Below, piece by piece: positions 33,085-44,578 of a stretch of DNA of 64,000 nt. Location: the NCBI GenBank assembly GCA_963978895.1, contig OZ022242.1, positions 9,716,206 through 9,780,205 of the forward strand, given 5' to 3'. This stretch comes from Erpobdella octoculata. Lineage: Eukaryota; Annelida; Clitellata; Hirudinida; Erpobdellidae. Within the stretch, counting starts at the first letter, position 1. Every line of letters starts with the position of its first letter. The notes beneath the pieces are model-generated. The model had not been told where the DNA came from, made no database searches, and saw only the letters and a program-made list of their open reading frames with translations. Both the position numbers and the translations under genes were made by a program.

Positions 33085-34312
33085 TGTTGTGCATAGTAAA
33101 CAACTAGGAATTGTAAATTCCGGTATTTTTCCAATCCCGGGATTACGGGATTGAAAATTCTCAATCCCGAGATCTTATAGCAAAATTTATAGCAAATTTT
33201 ACAAACAAAATGTTCAATTTTTATTTTATTGAAATAACCTTTAAATAAAAAAAGTTTAAAAAGGGTTTCGTCTCCAAGCCATGATCTAATCCTTGTGAGA
33301 GATTGACCTCCGATAGAAAACGCTCTTTCTGCCTCTACACTAGTTGGTGACACGCTCATTATTGCTTGGTGTAAGACATCCAGCACTTTTCTTTGTTGAC
33401 CCATGGTTTTGAAGAACTCCACCTCCTCCGAATAATTACTTCAATTGGATTTGTTTGAGTTGAAGCTATTTTTTTGTTTGGAACGTATTTGTCTGTACTA
33501 TTTTTTAATGCTAATTGTAGTCGATCTGCAAGGCTGTCAGAAAAATGTTCGGATGTTAAATCCTCACCACCTTCTGTTTTATCACTCTCGTTTGTAATCA
33601 GCTTAATGTTAATATTGAGCTTTTGAGCCAAGTTTGTTAAGGTCTTTCTGACAAAATTAAATTCGACTGAGGATTCCAAATTTCTACCATTTGAAAAGCA
33701 GATAGCAAATTCCATCTGTGAAGCCAGATGATAATCTTGAGAGTGGAGTTTACAAACTAACAGCTGCTTCTGTAGTGACTAAAGTGCATTCGTTGTTTGA
33801 ATGAGTTTTTACCACAGGCTCCAAAGGCTTTAGTGCCAAACATATTTCTTTAAGGGTTTGTAGATCTTCTTTTGAAAATGGAAACTCTTGTTCTAAAAAA
33901 ACTCGTTGTTTTTTTTCAATGAATTTCTTAACTCCAAAATCTTTTATAGCATTGCAACTAAATAATTCTACCTGGTTTTGACGTCGAGGACATAACGCAG
34001 TTTTTTTTTGTAAATCTTTTACTATTCGTTGAAGCCAGTCATCTTTTATTGGATTTTTTCAAAAAAGTTTCACGACATCTTGCACTTTTTGGATGACGGA
34101 ATTCACAAAACCAAATGCCATCTTAACATCAACTATGTCGAATTGGTCCAGAGATAAACCATCCCGTAATGGACTTTCTCGATAAGGGAACGCCTAATCA
34201 AATGATTCTTTGATTTGATTTGATTTGATCATCGTCAATTTCATCACCGTTGTGGATTTCCAAGCTGACATTGCTTGAATCATCGTTTTCTTCCATTTGT
34301 ACTAGTCTTTGA
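33085..34312 (-). pseudogene. Second hAT transposase relic with its terminus
   Basis: The minus-strand coding relic runs from about 34310 to 33240. Recognisable blocks are DLQTLKEICLALKPLEPV, then SPTSVEAERAFSIGGQSL followed by RIRSWLGDETLFKLFLFKGYF, the dimerisation motif. Stops and shifts near 33715, 33420 and upstream interrupt it. At 33105-33180 an AGGAATTGTAAATTCCGG end and AATCCCGGGATT motifs form the element's 3' terminus. It is a different family from the relic at 31997-32651. Confidence 0.8.
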
Positions 34313-34319
34313 ATAAATA

Positions 34320-35320
34320 CTTGAATGTCTATTCATTTCATTTTTAAGAAGGGTATGGCTTTTACATTTCTCTCTGTCGGTTTTTGCGACATAAGTGCCC
34401 TGTAATTTTACTTAGCTAGTTCAGGACTGACAGGGTACAACTGCGTAATGACTTTTTTTACACGCCTGTACGCACTAATTTTATCAACGGCCGTCGCGTT
34501 ATGCGAAATTGCTAACATACATACATACATACAGACAGACTGCAAATTATATATTTTGATTAATTTTTTTTTATGAAATTTGTGTTTTCTATTAACAGGA
34601 AGCCTGATTTTTAAACCATAACGCTAGATCCACAAAAGGGGACAATGGAGCAAAGTCGTGAGACTAGTAAGTCTTGAACCTCTCGGCAGATGATAATCTT
34701 CCAAATTGTGGCATGCAAACTTGCTTTTTTTGGTTAGAAAAAAACTTTGAAAAGACAAATTTTAATTTCCTAATAAAAGATTTATAAGATGAAAACAATA
34801 AGGTTTCCTAGTAAAAGGAGTAGGAGTATGAATACTGTCTAGTACACAACAGAGTAAAAGCATGTCATTCTAGATATTTTATTTAATTGAAGTAAGTTAA
34901 ATTTAAATTTTCTTTTAAGCGCAATTTGTTTGTTTTAGGATTGTATTGAATCGAAAACACAAATAGCAGTTAACGTTTTTCTATTTTTAAAATTTTTTAT
35001 AACAATTTTCATTTCAAATTATTCAATTCATTAAATAATTTTTCACTTGAAGTATTTATTTTTGACAAAATGTAACAATTTAAATTTATCATTAGTTTTA
35101 CAGCCACAAGACTTTTAATAAATTTAATATTGTGAAAATACCTAAGCAAAGTTAAATCACAGTTATAAGTAACAATCTTAAAATAATTGAATGACAATAT
35201 AATTCAGATAATTAGTTGTATTACATTTTTATACGTTTTATATTAAAATTTAAAAAAGAAAAATCTAATATTTCACAATACCATCATCTGCTACCATTAA
35301 AATGTATCACATTTAACTTA
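34320..35320. other. No gene seen
   Basis: AT-rich. A CATACATACATACATACAGA tail near 34515 may mark a repeat end. Possibly includes the 3' UTR of the minus-strand gene ending at 35325. Confidence 0.4.
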
Positions 35321-35324
35321 TCTT

Positions 35325-35806
35325 TTAAATAACTACAAATGCAGCCATTGCTGCGATTAGCATTACAGACGCAATAATATTCTTTGCAGTTGACGTTCCA
35401 CTAAAATTTTCAGAATCTATGAAAATAAACAATAAGATTTAAAAAAAAAAAACATAGACAAACTAATATCTCTATACTTACCTTCCTGCTGTTCCTCCAA
35501 ATCTGCAACTGGCTTTGTAGAACCTTTGCTATTGTCACTTCATTTATTCCAATTTCACAGTGCATTAAAATCAATGATAAAAAGATTATAAAATGACATC
35601 AAAAAAGGTCAACAAACAGACAGTCAATAAAAAATATAAATAGATGCCGTACGATAGCGGTGGAATCTTGGTCTCAGTTGAAGTTGATATAACATATAGT
35701 TGCGGTGGAATCTTGGTCACACTTGGTGTCGTAATTAAATATAATTGCGGTGGAATCTTGGTCTCACTTGATGCTGATAGTATATTCACAGTGGTTTTGG
35801 TTTCAT
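35325..35806 (-). CDS. 3' exons of a repeat-bearing protein with hydrophobic C-terminus
   Basis: Three minus-strand exons fit by splice sites and phase: 35806-35653, 35528-35482 and 35416-35325 (stop TAA). The first encodes tandem ~20-residue repeats, TKIPPQLYLITTPS / TKIPPQLYVISTST / TKIPPLS, rich in Thr, Ser and Pro. The second encodes KGSTKPVADLEEQQE. The last encodes SENFSGTSTAKN followed by a 17-residue hydrophobic tail (IIASVMLIAAMAAFVVI) that ends the protein. This is the layout of a GPI-attachment signal or a C-terminal membrane anchor. It suggests a short Thr/Pro-rich surface protein. Donors are GTACGG and GTAAGT; the middle acceptor is weak. The 5' exons were not found. I do not recognise the family. 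Confidence 0.6.
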
Positions 35807-36812
35807 CTTCAAAAATAATAATTTTTTTCACGATTATTCAATAAAACATAATAAATAAATATTTTTAGAGTTTTGACTACATAAACATCATTCTTTCATT
35901 TTATGAAAAACTCTATATTCAAAAAAGGAAGCATTTGAAAACATATTTTTTGAACAGTGCTTTATTTAATATTTTTTAAATTTGAAGTTGTTTTGAGAGT
36001 TATCCAAGACACTTTTGCAGAATTTTAAGCAGAGGCATCATTTCAGCAAAAACCCTAAAAAGCAAAATACTTGCAAAACCCACAGATTCCAAAATTTTAT
36101 TTTGTTTTCGACCAAAATTATAACTTGTTGCTTGTTACCAAGTATTAGGATCAGAAAGCGGACGTAGCTATTAGAGATTCCAATCTCGGGAACCCAATAT
36201 TTTGCTGCTTTTTAGTCCGTGGGCCAAGTCTAAATAGGTCTTTTTTTAGGTGAACAGCTTATTTTAGTACTAAAAGTTAGTAATTAATATAATGAAACAA
36301 AAATTGCTTTCTAGACTTCTCAAAACGGTAGCTTAGATGTAATATTTGAAGTTTTGTTCAAGCGAGGGATGATACGATGTTTACATCGTAAAAATCATCA
36401 AATGACCGGTTTATTAAAACTTATAAACTACCGTTTGCAATATATGTTAATTTTATTGCGTGTAACATAAAGATGACGTGTTTGATATATTTAAAAAATA
36501 AAGGTTTGTGTGAGAAACGGACGATGTCGTCATAAAAGCACTAATAGTTACTGGTATATCAGATAAAGAATAAAGATGAATAAATAATAATGTATAATAA
36601 ACACTCTCTATTGAACAACACTACATATTTAGCTGCAACAACTTTAATGAAACTTAGAGTTTAATGATTTAAAAGAAAACAGTGAGAAGCTTGAACAAAT
36701 AATCTTGAGATCAGATGACAATGTTGATACAGAGATGATCACTGAACCAAATATTCTGGATGAGCATGAGAAGCCCGTGGTTCAGGAAGAAATAGACAAG
36801 ACCATATTTCCA

Positions 36813-37200
36813 GGGGTAATAATAAAAAACTTCTAGAGTTGTGCAAGTTAATGAGCCAAAGGTATCGGAGGACACACTTGCAACGTTTCATGCTTTTAGT
36901 TTATAATTTGTAGTGACTGTTGCTGCTTTCTCTACATGTCTTGTTTTTTGTATTCAATATTGCTTTCAAAACATTTTTATTTACTTCTGATTTTGATTTT
37001 TTCAAAATTTCCAGGGGTAGTAACAGAAATTCCTAGAGTTGTACAAGAACCAAAGGTACCAGAGGACACACTTGCAACGTTTCATGCTACCTATTAGTTT
37101 ATAATTTGTAGTTCCTGTTTCTGCCTTCTCTACATGTCTTGCTTTTTGTATTCAATAGTGCTTTCAAAACAGTTTTATTTACTTTTGATTTATATTTTTT
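36813..37200. repeat. ~200 bp tandem duplication with coding-like ends
   Basis: Two units (36813-37010, 37011-37200) share GAGGACACACTTGCAACGTT and TTTATAATTTGTAGT, plus other blocks. Each begins with a TTTCCAGGGGTARTAA splice-acceptor-like site and a short acidic frame; the second reads VVTEIPRVVQEPKVPEDTL to a stop. Confidence 0.75.
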
Positions 37201-37309
37201 CATGCTTTCATTTGTGTTGAAAATAAAAATTGAGAAGTTGTATTCAAGTTATTGAGTTTTATTCTTTCTCATTAATATGGCACAACAATGTCAATTAAGA
37301 GACAAAGAA

Positions 37310-37934
37310 ATTGATATGGATGTGAAGTTAGGTCCAAATATTAGTGCTGTTCAATGCATATGCATCATCCACTCTCAAAGTAGCAATAAAAAATATATTC
37401 TAACCTGACTAGGTCATGTGATATTTCATCATGGAACACATTATTAGCTGCAGGTAATATAAGACAATTTAAGTTTCTTTTGGACATTGCAAAGACAAAC
37501 TGAAGCTGGTAATGTTCCGGAATTTTACTATCATTGACAGTGCCGAAATTTGTTTAATCTCAAGAAAACGCTGGAATTAATAAATAATTCAACTACTTGC
37601 ACTATTGATCAAGATATTGACCAAAACACAATTGCCAAAACAAGAGGATGCCATCAGCAACTTCTCCACCTATTCTTGATGCTGTTTGTATTTTAGTCAT
37701 AAGATTAAATTTGTGAAAATTTCAAAATCTCCTGAACCTCTTCTTCAGTGTGTTGATGATCAAGTTCAAGTGCAGATTCGTAGTTATGCAGAACAAACTG
37801 GTGATAAGCATCCACTTGGTATGATTGGGAGTTGTGATATGATAGCTGCTGAGGCAAAATATCATGCCTCCTGTTACAAACTGTGTGCTAAGCCACTTAA
37901 ACAGCATTTGATTAATTTCATGAAGTTTATGTAA
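37310..37934 (+). pseudogene. Uncharacterised Cys/His-rich protein, copy 1 (N-terminal part)
   Basis: Broken frames encode SWNTLLAA...GNIRQFKFLLDIA, the CR/FT region (largely lost), then an open stretch 37686-37934 with VQVQIRSYAEQTGDKHPLG and DMIAAEAKYHASCYKL. The EAxYHxxCx motif recurs in copy 2 (EARYHRLCHS). I recognise this as a family scattered through invertebrate genomes without a known function; its presence between inverted repeats suggests it is transposon-encoded. Confidence 0.55.
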
Positions 37935-38651
37935 ATACTCTTTAAATTTTATTTAACTAAAATTGACTTCAAAATTAGTTATGCATTTATAATTTCAAAA
38001 GTGGCTAGGTATTTCATCCTAATTTTGGGATCTCTCAGGTTATGGCAGACATTTGTACTGATATTTTAGTGATTTGATTTTAATAAAAAGTTATAGTATA
38101 TGTTTATAAAGTTCATGTTTATTGTTCACATTTTATTTGTTGTTTAAATAAAGTCAGTATTGCTTCAATACTTGCAAAATAAAATTGTTGTGTCTTGTAT
38201 TTTATTTTTGCCTATACTTCATCTAAGCTACCATATTGAGAAGTCTAGAAAGTCTTAAAATGTTTCTGCTATTATTGCCTATCATCCCTATAAATTTTAC
38301 ATATCAATGAACTCAATGCTGATTGGTTAAGCGCAAATAGGCGTATGTTTAGACGTGCACTCCGGAATTAATTTGTGTTTTTCGATTTTTGCTTATATTT
38401 CAGTTTAGCTACCAAATTGAGAAGTCTAGAAAGTCTTAAAATGTTTTTCTTAATATTGCCTATCATCCATATAAATTTCGTCTGTTCACCTCAAAAAAGA
38501 CTTTTTTGATCGAAAAGTCACTTTGGCCCATAGACTTTTTTTTGACGCTTTTTTGAAAGAGATTTACCGTAGTGAGCGATAAGTTAGTATTTTCGTAAAT
38601 TGTCGTAAAACATGGAATTTCTAAGTTAGGATTTTGTAAAATATCTATTTT

Positions 38652-40859
38652 TTGGAGTTTTTATTGTTCTTTTTCGAAATGGGTGAACTAAATGAAATGG
38701 TATGTTTAATTTGTCGAACTGAATTCCGTTCCGACAACGTCTGTGATACAGTCAAGATGGTTACACTAGGTGTTAATAAACTGTTAAAGGTATTGAAACG
38801 TTATGTCAATTCAGCGTTTTACGTGGTGATGAACAGTTAACAGAGTATCTGTTAAAATTTAACAGTTAAATAAACCAAATGTAGCTAATGTTCATGATCA
38901 TTGCCGGAGAGACTACACTAACAAAAGAAGTTTTGATCAATTGCAACGAAAGAATGAGCAGCATGCAGAAGGTGTTGGTGTTGATCAAGAGAATTTTAAG
39001 TGTAAATTATTACGATCGTCTGTCGACACTTTCAATTGGAAGCAACATTGTTTTTTGTGTGGAAAAATAGTTTTTGGAGAAAGTAGAAAACATTTAAAAG
39101 AAGAATCAAGTACTGTGATGACATTGAAATTCAGAGAAACTATATAATTGAAACTTGCCACAAAAGAAATGATGCATGGAGTGTAGAAGTTCTTGGTAGG
39201 TTAAATTCATGCAATGACTTACCAGCTGAAGAAGCTCGTTACCACAGATTGTGTCATTCTGTGTTCCTAAAATGTCAATCAAAGTATGTCAGAGATAATA
39301 CCGCTGGCCGAAACTATCCAGGTCGACATCCAGATAACAACATGTTAATTACTTTTGAAAACTGTGTGACTGGTTATAAGAAGAAGATCAAGGAATTTAT
39401 ACGATAGCTGAAATACAAATTAAAATGCAAGAATTATCGAAAGATGGTGAAGTGTATTCATTAAAACATATAAAACGAAAGCTGGAAGAACGCTACGCTG
39501 AGCACATTTTTTGCCGAAATTTGTGGTCGAAAAAATGTTATTTGCTTTTGTAGCATGGCATCTCACACTATAACTAACCAATGGTATGCTGAAAAAAAGA
39601 GTAGCATAGAAGATGAGAGTGAACGTATCATAGTGGCAGCAGCAAAATTGATAAGAGCTCAAATAAGAGAAATGTCCTCAAATGAAACGTATCCAGGAAC
39701 TGATGCTTTCTTAAATATTGAAAATGCCAAAAGGTGGATTCCTAGTTTGTTGAAAATCTTAATTGAAAATATTGTTTGTAATGAAATGAAACAAGTTTCC
39801 ATATGTCATTCTATTGTGCAGGGGGCAAGACAAAAATCTCTTATCTCTCCAATTTTGTTTGGCGTTGGAGTTAGTTTAGATCACGCCTTTGGATCTAGAT
39901 GGCTGCTTGATTTACTGTCACGATTGGGATTTTCAATTTCATATGATGAAGTTAAACTTTTTAAACTATCAGTGGTTCAGAATGACTCCCCTGATACTCC
40001 TCAGTCTTTTCCTCAATGTTTTATGCAATGGTCTGGTGATAATCTTGACCACAACATTATCACTTTAGATGGAAGTGGTACCTTTCACGGTATGGGCATC
40101 ATATCAATGTCTACTCGTGTAATCGATTAGGGTCAGGACACTATGCTGAATCAGCTGTACCTCGATTGTCACGCGTAAAATCCAGTTGTGTTGTGAAATC
40201 CGAGGTATTATTATATTGGGATACACATTCCCAGACAAGTCATCATTATCATTGATGTCTTTCATGCCCATCTCTCACTTAAATTTTTCTTCTGTGTTGC
40301 CTCCTTCTTCAAACTTGGAACTTACCTGGAAAATTGGTATCTTGTGCTTAGATGAAGATCAGGAAAGGTCAAATTGGTCCGGCTTTAAGGAACATGCTTG
40401 TAAACCTGACGGATATTTCAGATCATCATCAGACATAAGGATGCTTACGATTATTGATTTGAACCCTAATGACACCAGGCTCAAAAGCTCAACATTCCAA
40501 CGGCTTGTGTGACTTTCGACCAGCCACTGTGGTTAAAGGCTGTTGATATTGTGCATTCATCCAAACTGAACATAGTATGTAGTCTACGTGGGTTTCATGT
40601 CTTGATGAATTATTTGGGCAGCATTGGTCATGTCATGGCTGGCTCAGGTTTGACAGAAGCGCTGCAGTGCTGTTATGGACCCATAGCCATAACTCACATG
40701 ATGACAGGGAAGGCAGTGGCTAGAGCACTACGCAGCCACTTTTTAGTAGAGTCAGCTTTGTTTGCTTTTCTTTTGGAATCAATATTGAAAATGGAGTTTT
40801 TGACTACTTCTGATATTGATAATCTGAGCGTTTCCGATCGGGATGCAAATTTAACGTGA
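38652..40859 (+). pseudogene. Uncharacterised Cys/His-rich protein, copy 2 (nearly full length)
   Basis: Successive frames cover one long protein. They run from MGELNEMVCLICRTEF (C..C pair), HDHCRRDYTNKRSFDQL, FNWKQHCFLCGKIVFG, CHKRNDAWSVEVLGRL and DLPAEEARYHRLCHS to YSLKHIKRKLEERY. An open stretch 39555-40130 follows with SIEDESERIIVAAAKLIRAQ, LGFSISYDEVKLFK and DNLDHNIITLDGSGTFHG. Then come LTIIDLNPNDTR, FDQPLWLKAVDIV, LRGFHVLMNYLGSIGHV and ALRSHFLVESAL. At least five frameshifts or stops separate them. The Cys and His pairs could bind zinc. The function is unknown; I recognise the family as recurrent in cnidarian and other invertebrate genomes. Confidence 0.6.
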
Positions 40860-40864
40860 GGCTT

Positions 40865-41680
40865 TATTTACAGTGGTCTAACTGAAATTCTTATTCATTA
40901 TTTTAAAGAAATTGTACTACTGGACCTACCATACAAACTTTATATAACCAAACAAAAAGGATATAGGCACACAGACAAAGGACACAGGGCGGGAAATAAA
41001 GAAATTGTTATTTTTAGGTGTTTTTGTTGCTTTTCTGTTTGTTTTTTTTTATTGTATGTTGAAATTGGAAATTATTTATGGATTTATATGTATGCTTTTT
41101 AATATGTGTATATTAAATAGTATGTAATAAGCAATTTTCATAATAATCTTAGTTTTTTTTGCACATTTAGTCAAAAACGGCATAATACAGTAGTTTATTT
41201 GTATCCGTATATAATGTTGCGAGACAAATTTTAACTTATGTATATTTTGCATTAGGTAGTGTTCATCTATTGATTGAGTTATTTTTATTTAAATGGATTT
41301 TAAGAGCTTATATATTGTATATTTTAGGGAAAAACGGCTCCATAAATCAGTTTATTTGTATTTTTTTATGTTTTTATTGATAATTATTAATGTTTGTATA
41401 TCATGCAATAAGTAACAATAAAGAATTCAGCTTAAACTGTAGTTATTTTCATTTAATTGGATTAAAAGAGCTGGCATATTCAATTATTTTACCGATTTTA
41501 AGGCCGATTTTGAAAATCGTCTGTAATTTTTTTATACGATGAGTTGGAAGGGTGGATTTTTAACTAACTGTTGCTAACACATATACCTACAAAACAAAAT
41601 ATCTAACTGCTTTGCTTCCAATTATGCCAGTTTTTTTTTAATTCTCCTGGACTATAATTAGGTCCATATTATTAGATATA
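40865..41680. other. No gene seen
   Basis: AT-rich sequence after the Cys/His protein relic. No second inverted repeat matching the 36.2-38.5 kb element was found here. Confidence 0.5.
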
Positions 41681-41683
41681 CTT

Positions 41684-41835
41684 AGAGATGGGCACAAACT
41701 ATTTTTTTAGTTAAACTTTTACTACCTTTTAACAAAAAACTTTAATTAAATTTTTAGTTGCAATTAAGTTTAAAAAATTATAACTAAACTAAAATAAGTA
41801 GTTAAACTTTTTTCCAACTTTTCTTAACTTTTTTG
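41684..41835. mobile_element. hAT-like end with TTTAACT array, second copy
   Basis: TAGAGATGGGCACAAACTA then AGTTAAACTTTT motifs, parallel to 16893-17085. It stops where gypsy coding sequence begins. Confidence 0.6.
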
Positions 41836-41844
41836 CTAAAAAGA

Positions 41845-43450
41845 TGCTAAAAAGATGAAGAAACAAAGAGTTATAGAACCATCCAATAGTCCAGGGAGTT
41901 CACCGGTAGTACTTGTTAAGAAGGATAATTTGCTGCTTTTTTGTGTCGAATACAGAATGTTAAACGAAGTTACACAAAAGATAGTTACCCCTGCTCAGAA
42001 TTGATGACACCATCGATACACTTGCGGAATCTCAAATGTTTTTTATTTTAGATCTTTAGGATCACGAGAAAACTGCTTTTTCAATAGCCGAAGGGTTATG
42101 GCAATTTACATTGATGTCATTTGGCTTGTGCATCTACACAATATTGGTAAAGTTTTTCAGAGGTTTCGGGATGCTAGTATGAAGCTAAATCCGGCGAAAT
42201 ATGCACCTTTCAGAGTTAAGGTGAAATATCTTATTCCTATAGTTTTTGCCAAAGATGGGGGAACTTATCCTGAAAAAATTAAAGTGGTTAACCATTGGCC
42301 TGTTCCAAGATATTCTCATGAGTTAAAGAACTTTATTGGCTTGTGCACATCAAATCGACGTTTTTTTAGCCAACTCAACCAGCATTGCAAAAAAAATTAT
42401 ATAAGCTTACGGAAAAGAAGGCATTGTTTGATTGGTCAGAATCATGTCAACCGTTTGAACAATTACAGACAGCTTTGAGTTTGAAGTTAATTCTGTCATA
42501 TCCAGTTCCTGAAAAAAGGATTTTGTATTACACACAGAAAGAAATAATGAAAGTATAGGGGCAATGCTGAGTCAACTTGTTGACGACAATGAAAAGGTTA
42601 TAGCTTATTTTAGCAGAACTTTGTCGAAACCAGAGCGCAATGATTGCGTTACCAGACGCGAGTTATTGGCAATAGTTGATTCTATTAAGCACTTCCACAA
42701 GTATTTATATGCTCAAAAGTTTATGTTAAGGGCGTATCACGCTCTTTTGAGATGGCTTTTGAATTTTAAAAATCCAGAACTCTGACAGTCATACGAGTTT
42801 GAAATTCAGCATCGGAGGGTGAACAGCACAAAAATGCTGACGCACTGTCACAGCAACCGTGCAATGATGAATGTAAGTATTGCAATCGCATAGACGGAAG
42901 GAAACAATCAGTGTTTTCAAGTACGGTTTCAAAGTGACTACACTTGATCAGATGAAGTGATTCGAGACGAACAATTACAAGATGATGATTTAGGGCCAAC
43001 TTTGAGATGAATGGAAGAAAAGAAAAAAACCTGTCATCGGGACATCTGATAATGAATAAAACGTTGGACAAGATCCACCAAAGGTTTTATTAAGTATACT
43101 GTAAAATGGATGTAGAAGAATGGTGTCGAAAATGTGACACCTGTGCCGCTAGTAAAGGACCACACGTTAAAACAAAAGGCCACTTACAACAGTACAACGT
43201 AGGTTCCCCTTTTGAAAGAACTGCTATAAATTTGGCATGTTCATTTCCAACGTCAAAATTTAGCAAAAAGTTCATTCTTGTACTTGTGGTCATAGATTAC
43301 TTTACAAAATGGCCAGAGGTGTTTGCTATACCTAATCAAGAAGCAGTGACAGTTGCTAACGTTGTGTGGGTTAGTCGCTATGAAGTACCAAGGGAGCTCC
43401 ATTCAGATCAGCGCAGGAACTTCAACAAGTCTTTCGCAAAAGGGTGAATC
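41845..43450 (+). pseudogene. Gypsy pol relic: reverse transcriptase, RNase H, integrase
   Basis: In order: SPGSSPVVLVKKDN and FCVEYRMLNEV (reverse transcriptase start), an internally deleted catalytic region, KLNPAKYAPFRVKVKYL with VNHWPVPRYSHELKNFIGL, then RNase H (AYFSRTLSKPERNDCVTRRELLAIVDSIKHF). The H2C2 region (WCRKCDTCAASKGPH) and the integrase start (FILVLVVIDYFTKWPEVFAI, LHSDQRRNF) follow. The frame is broken at least six times. It is the same family as the minus-strand copy at 51515-53270. Confidence 0.85.
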
Positions 43451-43454
43451 AGTT

Positions 43455-44570
43455 AATCTGTTTCATCATGGAGTTTCAATAAAACCGGCAGAACAAAACA
43501 ATTTTTTGACAATTTTTACAACGTTGAAGGCAGTGTTGTATTATACAAAACTAGGTTGTTTTTGGACGCCCGTTTATTTAGCCCGTTAAAAATATGGGAA
43601 CGGAATCTATAGCTGCGCTATCCCTGATAACGGTTTCTATAGTAGCAAGGACATGTCCATTTGACGACATAAAATTATTTATTTATTTAAATAATAAATA
43701 AATAAATAAGGAGAAAAAAATTAAATAATAAATATCCGTTATTTTTTAAATATCCGTTATTTTTTGAATTTATTTTAAGTTGTTTAATGTTGTTCTTGGG
43801 CAATTTTTTCTCTTTATTTATTTATTAATTGAATAAATAATTAAAATAAATAAAAGAAAAATGCGAGTTCTCTATCTCTGTTACGTTGGTGACGGGTGTA
43901 TTACCGCGTGAATTTAGTTCAATAAAGACTAAGAAATATTTACTAATTTTAAAATTTAACAGTTTTTTAAATGCGTTTTTTAATTCGCTTATAAATTTAC
44001 TCAAACGAAATAAATTCGCCTGTTTATAAATTTTGAAACTAAAATAATTTAATCGAAATAAAAATCAAATCTTATGAAAAATGATTGAATATTAATATTC
44101 TAAATGGTAAAAATAAGTGGTGAAAGTTTTAGAGCTCTAGTTAGTCAAGAAGTTTGTTAAAAATCGATTGAAAATTCAGGCGATTGCAACGCATAAATTT
44201 TGAAACTAAATAATTTAATCGAAATAAAGATCAAAACATATGAAAAATGATTGAATATTATTATTTTAAATGGTAAAAATAAGTGGTGAAAGTTTTAGAG
44301 ATCTGGTTTGTCTAGTTAGTTTAAAAATCGATTGAAAATTCATGCGAATGCAGCGCCATCTTACAGCGTGACAGAATCAATGAGTGAGTGAGTGACAAGG
44401 ACTTTTATAATATTAATGAACATCTTTTTAACCAATTCATTTGAACTAAAAGTGCAAAAATGCTGCCTACTTCTGATAAATAGTTCATCATTTTTATTTT
44501 AGCGCAATTAATAAACTTAGCTACCACTATGTCACCTTTCTCGCTAGTTATTTGACAAAATTTACCGGTA
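43455..44570. repeat. Non-coding with tandem duplication at 44024-44345
   Basis: Two ~170 bp units share TTTGAAACTAAA, ATGAAAAATGATTGAATATT, GGTAAAAATAAGTGGTGAAA and AAAAATCGATTGAAAATTCA. ATTTATTTATTT and AAATAAATAAAT blocks around 43670-43850 are inverted relative to each other. No gene. Confidence 0.7.
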
Positions 44571-44578
44571 TGCGGACT

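Larger units (their letters stand above)
36215..38540 (+). mobile_element. TIR transposon-like element carrying a Cys/His-rich protein relic
   Basis: Imperfect inverted repeats of ~110-130 bp bound the region. The left arm has TGGGCCAAGTC, AGGTCTTTTTTTAGGTGAACAG and CTTTCTAGACTTCTCAA; the right arm (38402-38540) has the same blocks in reverse. The interior holds acidic coding stretches (36645-36815, 37010-37110), a tandem duplication, and the relic at 37310-37934. Part of the right arm is duplicated at 38222-38300. Target duplications could not be fixed. Confidence 0.55.
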
